This document shows positions 43,391 to 55,721 of a stretch of 64,000 nucleotides of DNA, piece by piece. Where the stretch lies: NCBI GenBank assembly GCA_039583875.1, contig CM077165.1, positions 65,088,757 to 65,152,756 on the forward strand. Direction: 5' to 3'. The notes under the pieces were generated by a model, which worked only from the letters and a program-made list of their open reading frames with translations, made no database searches and was not told the origin of the DNA. A program made the translations under genes and the position numbers. Source of the DNA: Platanthera guangdongensis. Its lineage: Eukaryota > Streptophyta > Magnoliopsida > Asparagales > Orchidaceae. Position 1 is the first letter of the stretch. Each line of letters starts with the position of its first letter.

Positions 43391-45011
43391 TGTATAGGTC
43401 ATACAGTTACGCAATCCCTACAGGGGGGAGCGGGGGGGGGGGGGGGGGGGGGGGGAAGGGAGATTTAAAAAACCTTCTCAAATAATTTCTGTTAACCTAG
43501 TATTTGCATTCACATAGGTTTCAAAATAGAGATTATTCATAGATTAGTGTAACATAGAATTAAAGTAAGAATGAAAAAAAGACATAAGACACTAAATCTA
43601 TAGTGGTTCCCCAAAATCTGAATACATCCACTCTTCTACCACCTTGGTAGGAATACACTATCCCAGTACTTATGTATTTTGATAAGGAGACTCTTAGGAC
43701 CAACAACTAAATCTTTTGGTAAGGGGATATTGAACCACTTCCAACTAAGGCTTCATTTGGTTCGGCGGTGGCAGATCGATCCGACGGGTGGAAATGGAGT
43801 GTTCGAATCGGAGGGGGGAGGTGGCTTCACCAAACGGAGCTTTTTGCAGTGTTTCTCAAGGCGAGTGGGTGGAAACGGAGCAAATGCCGCCGGAGGTTCA
43901 TTGGTTTACCCAACTTCTGGCGGCTTTTTCCCCAAACGGAGCGGCAAAACACCGAACCTAATAGAGCCTAGATATTTTGACAAGGAGACTCTCAAAACCA
44001 TAACCTGAATCACTTGAATGAGGATTCTAAAAATTCATTACTCAGCTAATATAAATGTGAAAGAAAGAAATTGAGAAAAGGATGAGAAGAATAATTCTTC
44101 TAGAAGAGTCCTCTCAGGCAAAATCTGAGGACTATTAGGCACTAAGTGTTTTTGATCTTTCAATATGATGAACCCATTTCTGATAGAAGATTTATAGGGA
44201 TTATAATCTTTGGATCCAGTGATCTTCTCTAAATCTTCTAGTTGATTATTGGTTCCAACACTAGCAAAGAAGATTGAGTATTGAGAAGATGAAGAATAGT
44301 CGGCTATCACTTTTTGTTCTTGTTCTCGGTGTTAGCATGTGTTTTGCATTCCCTTTTTTGATTATATTATCTTTGGATTATTTTGAATTATCCCTTTCAT
44401 GGAATAAAGTCTTTAGAAGGAGTGCTGATATATTCTTGCAAAAATACTCTAAACAATCTCAATATTTTCTTCAAAGATTTTCTATAAAAATAATCTTTGA
44501 ATCAGATTGCCAAATCTTTTCTTTAGATTGTATTCCAACAGTTAGAATTGTTTGAATAAATTCCATGAAAGTCCATTGGAATAAGCCTGAAATAACTCAG
44601 AATTTTCCATTTTGGGTTGTACATGACGCTATGTCGACATCAAATAAGTGAAACGTCGACTTCTTGCTTCTGTATAGAATAATCTGTTATCAAAGTTATG
44701 TCGATATCCTATCGATATATGTGCTGACTTCTATCTTGAAGTAGCATCGATTTTAGCATATGTAGGTGCTCTGAATTCTTTTCAAAGTAACATCGATATT
44801 TAATCTATGTTACTTCAAATTCAAGTTGATAGAAGTTGTTTTTTCTTGAATTTGTTTTTCTACAATTTGGAGTGCCTAGCTCATGTCCTTAAACTCTACT
44901 AACTTCCTAGGACTTATATGATCATATTACCCTCTTTATACAACATGAGTTAATAACCCAGGGAGTAAAATCACATTTAATATGATTTATTAAGTTAAAG
45001 TTTTCCAAACA
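43391..45011 (-). repeat. 3' LTR of copia K
   Basis: On the minus strand it starts TGTTTGGAAAACTTT at 45011. It contains the conserved block (43610-43642) and a very long G-run (24 consecutive G at 43432-43455) in the place of the C-tract of other copia LTRs. It matches 51880-52365 over GATTTAAAAAA.CTT.TCAAATAAT and following bases. The left end is uncertain by a few tens of bases. The frames on the plus strand at 43679-44008 are not convincing genes. Confidence 0.75.
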
Positions 45012-45024
45012 ATCTCCCCCTATT
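45012..45024 (-). promoter_or_regulatory. Polypurine tract of copia K
   Basis: The minus strand reads AAATAGGGGGAGAT directly before the LTR. Confidence 0.85.
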
Positions 45025-47151
45025 TAGCTTAACAAACTTTACAAGTTTTCAATTGTGATTTTACAAATATAAAACATGAAATATATAAAATTATTTTTAG
45101 TATATTTGAAAAGACACAGATGGATGAAAATCATATGAGTATGTGGAAGCTGAATAAGTATATATCTTTTGAATGAGTTGTATATACGTCTTGTAGTAGA
45201 CCAAGATCCTTACATATCAACTTGTTTTGTCAGGAAATTTAGAAGTGAATATCTCTATTAGATAGTTGTAAAGTTTCTTTAGTAGATTGTCTTTTTTCAA
45301 TTCCTAGTACTACAATAGGTTCTTTTATCTCGAATAGTCTGGTTTATCTTTAAGAAATTCTATCACAGAGATTAACCTCTCCCAGTCCCCCTAATCATTC
45401 TGATATAGCTCATCTAGCTTTCTTTTTCTTATTTTCAATTCCTCAATGTTCAATTTGATATCTTCTATTTCGTTGATAGGATCCACCACACTTTTGCCTT
45501 TTGATGTGTTTTGCTGTAACATGAAGTTTTTTACTTCTTTGTTATTTTATCAGTTGGATGCTTTTGTAGTGGTATGGGGGAATATTACAGGTTCTCTTGC
45601 CTATATGAACAACATCGAGGTCTTCTAGAGGAATACAAAATATGTTTGACAAAAAGAATAATGTGGTACTACAACTTCCTATACTTGTTTGAAAAACCTC
45701 CTTAGCTGGCCAAGTAATGCTTACTACTAGTAGCTTCCTTTTCTTTGATGACTACAGTTGCTTTCTCTTTGAAGTGCATGACATTCACTACCCTTTTACG
45801 GAATACTGGTGCCTCCTCTTCTTCTTCCTTTTCATCTTCAACCCTAATTTTCTTTTGCAATGTAGAAGCAACCATCTTCCTCTAAATTGATGCAGATTCT
45901 ATGGTTAAGACTTTTCTATCCTCCCAATGCTTTGGTGCATTATAAATCTATGTTCCTATTAGAACATTCTCATTCCCGACAATTTTGAGAGTATCTAGAT
46001 AGTGTGGATAAGATGTCAATGAATCTACTTCCTCTTCTTCCTCAGAACTCTCCTCTACTTAACCTCATAAGCGAGAGAGATCAAGAATGATCTTGTGACT
46101 GAGGAGGAAGAGACCGTTGCATCAAGGTGTTTCAATGAAACAACAATCATATCTAATTGGGAATGAATGATATCAACTGTAGTTTGGATTTGTGAAGCAT
46201 ATGAGTTTAACATTATGATATGATGCTGTATGTTAATTAGACTGCTTGGATTATTATAGAGGAAGAGCTGGTGGTATATGTTGTTGGTGTAGCAGGTGAA
46301 ATGATCTTAGTGGGAAAGGACTATGGTGTTGGGGTATGTAAAAGGACTAGAGCAGGTGAAGTTGTAAAAAAGTAGATACTTGGGATAGTGTTACAATTTG
46401 TTCAGGACGTGGAGAAAAGAGGATGTTCCTGTGGAGACGATGCAGGAGAAGATTCCTTTTATGTTCTAGGCTTGATGATTTGTCGAGTCCATTTAGAGAA
46501 AAGGGTTATCATTAGATTCTTTATAGGGGGATTGATATAACTTTGGATGTGCACATGTGTGAAAATATATTAAGCAAGATTTGACTTACAAGAGTCATAT
46601 AGACATTCTACTTTTGTTTGTATTTATGTGAAATATATCTCATGAGATAGTCCCCCCAGTTTTTCTTTTTCAGCACTAGAATACCCATCAAGAGTAGTTG
46701 AGTTTTAGGAGTTGCATTATGTTCTGAACTTTTGCACATTCACACTTTTCCCACAATATCTGCTAGGAACTGATATTCCTAAAAAACATTAGCCTTCTTC
46801 AGTTGGGATCTTTGTCCCTTGTGAAGTTCATAATTTTCAAGACCTCTTTGACCTCTGCTTCTGATAGTCTATTGGCTCTATTCCTATTGAGAGGTTAAAG
46901 GTTTTCTGCATTACTTTTACAGTTATGTGCAACTCCTAGTCAGTGATACTCCCCTTTAATGAACCATCATCCTCATAATGGACAATCCTAAAAAGCTATA
47001 TAATTTCAGCCTCATATAGTTTGCATCGAGTAGAGATGAGTTTGTTAAGACCCAACACAGTAAATATTCTGAGAATGCCTTGAAACACTTCGGCTGCTGC
47101 ACCACAAGACTCAAGGTCAACACTGAACCCTGAATTGGTCTTTGGCGCCAT
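45025..47151 (-). pseudogene. Copia K second ORF, degenerate, and its 3' untranslated region
   Basis: Minus-strand ATG at 47151: MAPKTNSGFSVDLESCGAAA, then FQGILRIFTVLGLNKL, TRCKLYEAEII and, after stops, VMQKTFNLSIGIEP. The style matches the second ORF of B (MMISTAALTKMKFDTG...). Downstream to about 45640 it is full of stops and only patches (Glu-rich, Lys-rich) remain. Bases 45025-45640 look like 3' untranslated sequence. Function unknown. Confidence 0.55.
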
Positions 47152-47570
47152 CAACCTTCCTGTGATGATTCTTTAAAATATATGAGTCACAGTGAAAGTA
47201 GGAGAATAGAGATTGTGGAAGATGAAGAGGTTTGAACATTTGTATAAATAACTTTCGGTATATAAGGCAACAAGTCTGAAATTAGGTTGTCCAAGTAGTT
47301 TAGGAAGCAAATATTCCCTGAACTCTTAATAGGTTGATGTTATGTCGAGTGAAACCCAACATAACCATGAACTTTCCTAATCAGCCTCTCTATCGATGCA
47401 TGTGTTGTTTCATGTTAGCATTACGTCGAATAAATTCAATACTTCTTTATGATCATCATCTCTGGGTGTTGTGTTGAATTGAAAATGATGCTACGACAAC
47501 TTGTAGTTGACATAACTCCGAGAATTGTCTTAAAAACTTGTCTCTTATGCTAGTTTTTCCCATTAAATTT
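47152..47570 (-). other. Copia K spacer at the pol deletion
   Basis: About 400 bp with no coding sequence, between the protease remnant and the second ORF. It contains decayed TCGAC/GTCGA words (for example 47344, 47428 and 47503), like the pol-ORF spacer of D. The integrase, RT and RNase H found here in B and D are absent. Confidence 0.6.
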
Positions 47571-49540
47571 CCCTTTATTTTTAGTCAGGTGCCTGGGGCA
47601 CTCACTATCCAAATACTATAGTTAACTTGTGGAAGGGCAATCCATCTCCTGCACAGTAAACTAAACATTAGTTAAAACCTAGGTTACCATGGGTCCATTA
47701 TATGTGGTGATGAAAGTACATGGATGCCTTTCATGATACCCATTTGAATGAAAGTGTGTTGGCTATCAAACCAATAACTCTCAGTACTATGACCATGCAA
47801 AAAGTAACTTATGCATTTGAGGTTATACTGATGATAGCTAGAGAAATTAGTCACATAAAATCCATTAGATTCTGTACTAGGAAGTTTATTTGACTTCGGC
47901 TCGATGCAGCTTTTTGTTTGCGTTGACTTTATGTTGATGTATATAACAAGTTGCGTTGATATGCTGTCGATGCACCTGCATGATTACGATGACTATAAGT
48001 CAATGTATCTATAGAGTAGCATCAATGTGAAGTTGACACATGTTCCCAATGAGTAGAATTTTTATTCCTTATTTCTTTATGTTTTATTGATTCTTTTCCC
48101 TTAGTACTCATATATTGATGTGAACGTATTGTGTTAAAATCAGTAATATTTTCATATTCATTATATGGTATGATATGGATTGAGTCATCATCTGGTATTT
48201 CACTATATTGATTGTCTTTATCCTCGATGAGTGGTACAAGATTCTTCCATGCAAGTGTGCTGAAGGAATTTTTTGAGCAGGTGGGCTTAGCCCCCAGACC
48301 ATGATAATTAAACCTTTTATTTTGATTCTTAGCAAGGTTTTTGTGTCGTTGAATCCTTCAATTTAAGGAGTTCTCAAAGGCCTTTGCCTTAGTTAGCTCA
48401 TCTTTTAAGATTTTAGTTTTTGCAGTTTTATTTGTTACTAGTTTTGTTAGTTTATCTAAGTCAACCCTCAGACTGTAGTTTATATAGTTTGGGCTTTGTA
48501 CTTCTTTTTCATCTAGTTCATTTCTTAGTTGTTGAACTTGCTTTTCTACAATTATGTGGTCTCTACAGAAATATTTGAAGCATTCTTCAAAGTCATCAGA
48601 TGAAAAATCAATATCTAAAAATGATACATGATCTTCTTCATCATCGAAGTATGTTCCCAAGCCATCAGACATGCTTCTCAGCTTCATCTTCACTCTCTAA
48701 AGATGAGCTTGACTCTAAGTCAGAGTCACTCCAAGTTTCTGCAATGAAACTGCTTCCTTTCTTCTTATCCTTTTTATTCAAGGGCTGCTTCTTGCTCTCC
48801 CTTTTGTTGGGCTTGTCTTTCTTTTCTTTAGGACATTCTGGAGCAATATGGCCTGGTTTCTTGCAGGTGAAGCAGGTAACATCCTTGTTTGGATTTTTAT
48901 CCAACTTGGGCTTGTTGAAGCCCCTTTATATTATCCCTGAGTCTTTTGCATTTACCCACGTTCTAAACATCTTTACTAGGAGATTAAACATCTCCACTTT
49001 AGTTATTGAAGGTTCTCCATCTCTAGCTTTGAGAATAATGGACTTCTCTCTAGGGGTAAAGGGTTTTCCTTCACTTCAGACTCAGTCCTACTCTTTAATA
49101 GAAGTTCGTAACACTTGAGTTTTCCTAACAAGGCATTAGTGGTGATTTTCCCGTAGCATCTAGACTTTATGATGGCCTAGATTCTTTAGTGTCAGGTGCT
49201 TGAGAAACACATGATAAGCTTTTTATTGATCTTAGTGAGTGAGATCTTTTTGTTTAGTCATTATAGTTCATTTACTATGACACTGAATCTTTCATACATT
49301 TCTTCCCATGTCTCTTCAGATTTCTTCTGGAAGATCTCATACTGGGATATGAAACGGGATATTTTATCATTCCTTTAATCTGAGCTTCCATCTACAATCC
49401 TAGGCAGTGACTCCATGATTTCCTTAGCTGATTGGCAATCAGTAACCTTCTTGAAAATATCATCTAACATGGTTGAGACTAGTATGTTCATGGTCTTTAC
49501 ATCCCAGTCCTTCATCTTCTTGTCTTCACTTGTCCATTAT
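47571..49540 (-). pseudogene. Copia K gag, main part, plus protease start
   Basis: Minus strand from 49540: WTSEDKKMKDWDVKTMNIL, FKKVTDCQSAKEIMESL, FISQYEIFQKKSEETWEEMY (UBN2 capsid). Knuckle CFTCKKPGHIAPEC at about 48873-48832 is intact, followed by a Lys-rich stretch, an acidic stretch (AETWSDSDLESSSSLES) and coiled coil (48693-48358). Further down come the gag-pol linker and YLDSECPRHLTKNK at about 47614-47575, the protease active-site region with Glu for Gly. The rest of pol is missing. Many stops are present. Confidence 0.8.
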
Positions 49541-51534
49541 TGTTGGGAATATTGTCCCCAAGATTCCTGATTTTAAGAAGGCCTTAAGATGACAATAAAT
49601 ATCTTATATTTGATGTCCTCTCTAGTTTTGATGTGACATGTTTAACATAAGTGCATGGCTATTGTATTGTTAGACACTTGGTCACCCAAATAGGGTTTTG
49701 CACTTGTAATCCCACAAGGAGCAAAATTGATGTTCACATCTGTACTAATTATATATTTGACATGTCACTGCAATTGGGAAAAGTCACTTAGGACAGAAGA
49801 AAACAAAGGCAGAATCAAATATTGGTCTGAGTAAATAATTGACTGTATTGAGTTCAAGAATATGGAAAAGATCTACTGCATCAACTGCGTCAAAGAAAAG
49901 GGTTTGACTGCATCGACTGCATTGAAGAGAAAAAGTCTAACTGCATTGAACGAATTGGATTTGCGGCTAAGTTAGAAATTACATGCATCGACTGTAAGAG
50001 TTCGACTGCATCGACTGCAAGAGTTCGACTGCATCGACTGCAACAGTTCAACTGCATCGACTGCAGAATTTGACTGCATTGACTGGATCAGAGATAGAAT
50101 TCAACTACATCAACTACAAGATGATGGAAGTTCTTTTACATACTGAAATGAGTAAGTGTCAGGAGTTTCATTATATAATTTGAATATGATTTAAGGGTTA
50201 TCCATGTAAATTTCATAAGTGCTATTAGACTTTGTCTATGGCATCATTTCATGGTCACATAGAATAATTTCTCCCGGCATGACATGTTGCACAATAGATA
50301 TATCATTGAATTTAGGCACATATTATGTAGAATATTTAAATCAGAAAAGAGAAAGATTTGATGCATACTTCAAGGGTTGGCTAGTAGGAAGCAATATTCT
50401 CATTTATGAGAAAATAATTCTTTATTCCAAAATTGTTCTTTAGTTAGATTTCGAAAGCCTTTATTTATTTCAAAGGAGGATTATTTTCTAAAGTGCCTGC
50501 TAACCATTCAAAAGAGATTTTCCAAGAATTAGTTTATTTTGAAAGTCTACCTTCTACATAATTATATTTGTGTCATTGGACTTTTTTATTACATCTTTTG
50601 CCCAAGGAAGCTCAATCTACTCTTTAGAGAATTCAACTTAACATCCATTTTTTCCTCTGACAGCCAAGTCAAGTATAAATGAAAGTCTTAGAGATTTCAT
50701 GAAAAAGTTTTTTTAAGTACTATCCTTTGAAGTTTTCTCAAGTCTTCTATGAAAGTTTTATAGTAGTGATCTAGTCTTCAAGTATTTTCATCTTCAACCA
50801 CTAATGCATCATTTAGAGAAAAGTTTCTTCTTGATTTTATTCAACAACATCTTCTGTGATGGACCCTTCTTTGCCACAAGTTTTTCTTGATCAAGCTAGC
50901 TATTTAAAAGGAAATATTTCAAGTGTTGATCAAGGTAAAGAAGAGGAATTCTGTTGTGAGGGCTTCTAGTAGAAGACTTAAACTTCAAAGTGTTGAGTCA
51001 AAACATGTATTTTATTATCTCTCTAGGATTCTTTGTGAATCTAAGCTATATGATCTTAATCTGAGTGTAAATCTCTGTTTGTGGAGATAGAGGTAGGGCT
51101 TGTGTTATAGCTTGAGTTATATAGCTTGTGTTATAGCATGAGTTGTAAGGCTTGTGTTATAGCCTGAGTTATAGGGCTTGCATTATAGCCTGAGTTATAA
51201 GGATTATGCCTGAGTGTGTAAGGCTCTTGTGTAGCCTGAGCTGTATGAACTGAGGAAAGGTCGGAGGTAAGGAACCTGTATTCTTAAGTTGCAAGATCTG
51301 AGGATCTGAGTAAAGGTTGAAGATGTTTAGCCTAAACTAACTCTCTGCTAGATAGGTGAAGGGGGAAAGTGGATGTACTCATTCTTGGGGAACCACTATA
51401 AATCCCTGTATGTTGTAGATTGTCTGTGTGCTTTACTATTCTTCTATGCTAATTCAAAAGAAAACAACAAGAATAAATAAACTTAGCAAATCACATATTC
51501 ACCCCCCCAGGTGAGTAGCAACCCTTGACTTTTA
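49541..51534 (+). mobile_element. Solo LTR L (copia, same family as the C 3' LTR)
   Basis: A single 1994-bp LTR starting TGTTGGGAATATTG, flanked by ATTAT (49536-49540 and 51535-51539). The end is TTTTA in place of TTTCA, so the terminal CA has decayed. It contains TGCATCGACTGCA words at 49870-50095, a repetitive TTGTGTTATAGC-type region (51075-51240), the conserved block (51368-51403) and a short C-tract (51511-51517). It is inserted in K's gag. Confidence 0.88.
49984..50060 (+). repeat. Short tandem repeat in LTR L
   Basis: About three tandem copies of a 23-bp unit containing CTGCATCGACTGCA and AGAGTTCGA. It is the local version of the TCGAC-core words seen in the other copia LTRs. Confidence 0.75.
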
Positions 51535-51544
51535 ATTATGATCT

Positions 51545-51742
51545 TGGAACATGTTTTCACGTGGTGTTTTCATCTGTATCTTTCTTTTATGGCACGGGTG
51601 GTCCTGTAAAAATAGAAATAGATATGACCTTATCAATAGAATTCATATATAACTTAATTCAAGCCTTCTAAAGTGTGACCTTCTCTCAGTTACACAGTGG
51701 AGGTCTGGTGGATGTAAATACTTTAAAATTATTTGAAGACAT
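51545..51742 (-). pseudogene. Copia K gag N-terminus
   Basis: Minus-strand ATG at 51742: MSSNNFKVFTSTRPPLCN, stop, then LYMNSIDKVISISIFTGPP. This matches the B gag start (FASSRLPVCN; LYMNSIDEDIFASILTG) and the H gag start. It continues at 49540 on the other side of solo LTR L; the match to H gag (VPSTQWTHAQQKMK) runs directly across the insertion. Confidence 0.8.
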
Positions 51743-51832
51743 TTTTGAAAATAGATTTGTATTTATATGTGTAACTTTGCAACTGTTATGATCTTTGTAA
51801 TCACAGTGTTAGCCTTTATTTGATAAACCTTG

Positions 51833-51844
51833 ATCTGATACAAA
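51833..51844 (-). promoter_or_regulatory. Decayed primer-binding site of copia K
   Basis: The minus strand reads TTTGTATCAGAT, one or two changes from TGGTATCAGAG, located about 90 bp upstream of the gag start. Confidence 0.65.
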
Positions 51845-51850
51845 TTAAAA

Positions 51851-52365
51851 TGTGATTAGGATTAGAAATCCTATGAGAATTCTCTAGACAACGGGTAGGG
51901 GATTAATGGTGATTTAAAAAATCTTTTCAAATAATTTAAGTTAACCTAGGATTTGATTTCACACAGATTTTAAACAAGAGATTATTCACAGCATAGCATA
52001 ACGTTGAACTAAAGTAAGAAAGAAAATCAGAAAGCACAGAAGACACCAAGACAATAGTGGTTCCTTAAAATCTGGGTACATCCACTCTTCTAACATGTTA
52101 GTAAGAATACGTTTTCCCGGTGCCATCGTCTTTTAATAAGGAGATTCTAAGAACTAACAACTAGTTCTTTTAGCAAGGAGATCTTAAACCACTTCCAAAT
52201 GAATCTTTTGCCAAGGAGATTCTCAGAACTACAACATGAATCCTTTGAAGAGTGATTCTAAAAACTCTTTACTCAGTTAATTTAAATATGAGAGAAAGAA
52301 ATTTAGAAAAGATTAAGAAGTAGAATTCTTCTAGATGAGTCATCTCAGCAAAAATCTAAGGACTA
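51851..52365 (-). repeat. 5' LTR of copia K, U5-side portion, cut by G
   Basis: Matches the left part of the K 3' LTR (43456-44140) and contains the conserved block at 52055-52086. It stops at GGACTA (52365), which in the 3' LTR continues TTAGGCACTAAG. G begins there, so the rest of this LTR lies beyond the window. Confidence 0.75.
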
Positions 52366-54278
52366 CGAAAGTGAGAGGTTAGATCTGTAATACTCTAGAG
52401 GGGGGGGGGGGGTGAGTAGAGTATTTAGGGTTTTTATAAAATTTTCAACAACTTTAATCTAGTCCTAGTGCTGCAGGAATTAAATTAAAGCATAAACATA
52501 ATTATCCTAACTAGCACAGCCATAACAAGAAACAAAAGAAAAGAGCAACCGGACAACACAAGAAATTTATAGTGGTTCCCCTAAACTTGGGTACATCCAC
52601 TCTTCTACCATCCTGGTAGGAATCCACTCAGATTTTTGATCAAGTGCCTGGCACCAATGAGCTTTTGATTAGGTGCTCAAAAACCAATCCTCAAGTCTTT
52701 TGGTTAGGTGACTTGCAAGCAGGAATAACTTTTGAAGGGAGTTAAGAACCCTTTATATAGTGGGGGTGAGAGATTGATTTTGTCTTCTCTTTCTCAATGT
52801 ACAACTGAGAAGACTTTTGTGGATTTTATGTTAGAAAGGCTCCCCTTGAGATTTAGAATAGTTCAGGAAGATGTAGCTTTACTTCAGGGTGACAGGCCTT
52901 CAGTCTTTCAGCTTTGACCAAACAAAGTGCAGGAGCTTCTTGACAGATATAGGATTTGTTGTCCTTTGAAGTGTCCTGGAGTGTAGAAGGAAGAAGACTC
53001 TTGATTTTAATTTGATGTTCTTCTTCTTCAGATTGCTGATATTCATCTGGTCTAGATCTTGTATTTCTGTATCAGCTTTCTATCTCTTTTTGTCTCAGAG
53101 TGTTGTTGAGAGAGAGAGCAGCAGAAGATTCTTGATTCCTGATTCACAAAACTGACTGACTGTCTGTGTGTCTGTCTCAGTTGCTCTCAGTCACTCTCTA
53201 AAGGAGGAAGAAAAATCACTTTTATATTTTGCATATCATCTTCCTTTTGAAATTTGAAATCTCTTCTGCATTCATTGCTGACGGCCTGGAGAATATTTTG
53301 CATTGAATGATTTCCCCAACTGTCCCATGGAAAAATTCAAACAATAATCCTGATGAAGACCGTAATTAATGCTCCGTCTAACGGTAATATTCAGAAAATA
53401 TTTTAACATTAATTACTCAGGAATTATTACAGTAGGAAAGGGACATAAAGATGGAAATGACCAAGTCTGGATTTGTCGAACAAAGAACAAAACTCATCGA
53501 GCTGAGTCTACAGTTTGTTGAGTTGAGGAGTTGTGTTCGTCGACCAGATGGATTCTGTTCGTCAAGCTGAGTTCCAAAATCATCGAGCTGAGAACAGATA
53601 ACTGCATTCTCTAGAACCTTACCTTTTCTGTACATCAAGTTTGTCGAGCTGAGAATTTGACTTTATTGGAACGTGTTGACATAAGTCCTGTGTGTCGACA
53701 CAATTACTTCTTATCTCAACATAGTTGTTGTGTTGACAGAAATCTGGAGTATGTCGACACAAGTCCTGTGTGTCGACACAATTGCTTCTTGTCTCGACAT
53801 AGTTGTTGTTTCGACAGAAATCTGGAGTGTGTCGACACAAGTCCTGTGTGTCGACACAATTGCTTCTTGTATCAACATATGTTCTGGGTGTCGACTCAAG
53901 TCCTGGGTATCGACACAATCTGGCTTCTGGTGTCGACACAATTGGTGTCGGCAGATGTTCTTTGTGTTGACACAAGTCCTCTGTGTGTCGACACAATCTT
54001 GTTTCTGGTGTTGAGATAGTTGATGTCGACAGATGTTCTTTGTGTCGACACAAGGCCTGGGTGTCGACAAAATCTTGCTTCTGGTGTCGACACAGCCTTT
54101 CCTAAGTGTCGACACAATTGCTTGAGTCTCTGGCAGTCTGTTGAAGGCTGGTCCACGTGATGTTGACTCTAAGGACTTGGCAAAGACTCTAGGACACAAC
54201 CATGACCCTGGCTATATATGAGGGGTCATATGATCCTAACTTAGTGAACCTAGCCCAAATCAAACAAGAGATCCAACA
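52366..54278 (-). repeat. 3' LTR of copia G
   Basis: 1913 bp. The minus strand starts TGTTGGATCTCTTG; the end is CTCACTTTCG (CA changed to CG). It contains a G/C-tract next to CTCTAGAGG (52394-52412), conserved block (52567-52601), GTGTCGACAC array (53690-54115) and TCGTCGA/CATCGAGCTGAG words (53473-53660). Confidence 0.88.
53690..54115. repeat. Word array in the G 3' LTR
   Basis: About 20 GTGTCGACAC words or decayed forms (GTGTTGACA, ATCTCAACATAG). Larger blocks of about 65 bp with CAAGTCCTGTGTGTCGACAC are partly repeated (53745-53870). Confidence 0.82.
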
Positions 54279-54292
54279 ATCTCCCCGTATTT
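54279..54292 (-). promoter_or_regulatory. Polypurine tract of copia G
   Basis: The minus strand reads AAATACGGGGAGAT before the LTR. Confidence 0.8.
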
Positions 54293-54471
54293 TGGTAAGA
54301 TCACTAATTACAGACTCATAATAAAATAATAAAAAAAAATTTACAAAGCATGAAAACATATATCTGGCAGGTAAAATAAACACATGCAGCAGATATATAT
54401 ATACACAGTAAGCTTTGCATCAAGAAAGTAATAAGTAGTTTCAAAACAGCACAAACTTATCAGTTCAGATT

Positions 54472-55716
54472 TCACTTTCTCTTCTTCTTCTCCTTGTGCT
54501 TATCCTCTTTAGCTCTTTCACCAGGCTTAGTAAATATAATTTCCCTATTGGGATCAGCAGCTTGCACCTTTGTCATTATCATATCAGGAGCCCCTATGAT
54601 ATTTAGAGATGTATTCCTTTGGACCACTGCTTCTGGATGCAGTTTCATATAGTCATCAACATTGAAAAATTTATTTGCTTTTTCAAACTTTTTGAGCTCT
54701 TCCTTCCTATATTTTGACATGGTAGTATACTCTGATGGATCCTTCCCTTCAGCTTTGGCTTTGTTGATCATAGACAAGCCAACCAGGTCTTGGAACCTGG
54801 CCATCCTAGCTGTTGTTGCAGTTTCAGGATCTTCATATGGTACAGTTGGGGAAGCAGGTCTCTTAGGGCTTTCAGCTTTTTGATGTTTAGGAAGTTGTTG
54901 CTGTCGCTGTTGTTGTTGGTGCTGCCTGCCTAAAGAGTAGCATTTCTGTTGGCTGCTTCCTGAGGATGGGGACATACCCTAATGCCTTTTATAAGTTTGA
55001 CACTGAGTAGTCCTTTGAGATGTTGTGCCTAAAGCACCAGCAGCTGGAGGAGGAGGAGGAGGAGGGTCCTTTCTATGTCTTTGAATGGGAGGAGGTGAAT
55101 ACCTTCTGCTTCTCTTTCTTTCTTTTTGTTCATTTTTAGATAACCACATCCAGGCAGGCATTCCCTTATAAGGAGTGATTTTCTGGAGGATATAGTAAGG
55201 GGTGTCATTAGCTATATTGGTCTTTAGAACGGGAGGTGAACGTGCATTCCTCTTTTTAGAAATTTTCTTTATCTTAGGTTCCTCATCAGAGTCTTCATCT
55301 TCATCATCATCATCATCAGAATCTGGAGGAGCATTATATAAGGCATCAATGGCCTTTAGTACTAATTTGTCAATTTGCTTTTCAGCCTGAGTAGTAGCGA
55401 GAGGAAGAGCTGGGAATGGGGCTGGAGCAGGAATGGTTTCTGGAGGGGATGAAATGATGACTGAGTCAACCTTAGGTGGAGATGAGATGGCTGGAGACTC
55501 TGGAGTAGCAAAAATTTCCTTGAGTTGCTTGGCAACTTTGGGGCTTATTAGATTGGTGGATGAGATTATAGCCAAAGATGGCTTAGTACTATCTTCTGGA
55601 AGAAAGCTCAAATAAGCTGTATCAAAAATTCTTAACAAGCTTGACAAATCAACTGTGGGATTAAGGATATAATCACCATCAGTATTTATTTCTCCTGTTA
55701 CTGACTCATTTATATC
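54472..55716 (-). pseudogene. Copia G second ORF, C-terminal part
   Basis: Minus strand. From 55716 the frame reads MDINESVTGEINTDGDYILN, a Pro/Ser-rich part, a run of Asp/Glu (DSDDDDDEDEDSDEEP), a basic part (KIKKISKKRNAR), WMWLSKNEQKERKRSRR, a Pro run, and a stop near 54977. It then continues GSSQQKCYSLGRQHQQQQ, FQDLVGLSMINKAKAEGKD and a Lys-rich end KEDKHKEKKKRK. The piece is nearly open with one stop, so G is fairly young. No membrane segment is seen. It differs from the D/C type C-terminus, so at least two second-ORF types exist here. Function unknown. Confidence 0.7.
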
Positions 55717-55721
55717 CATGT

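Noticed and set aside
43679..44555. Plus-strand frames of 67-109 residues in the K 3' LTR
   Set aside because: They fall in an LTR whose element is on the minus strand; no motif, and the second K LTR does not keep them open.
48600..49118. 172-residue plus-strand frame
   Set aside because: Antisense of K gag, whose minus-strand reading gives a clear zinc knuckle.
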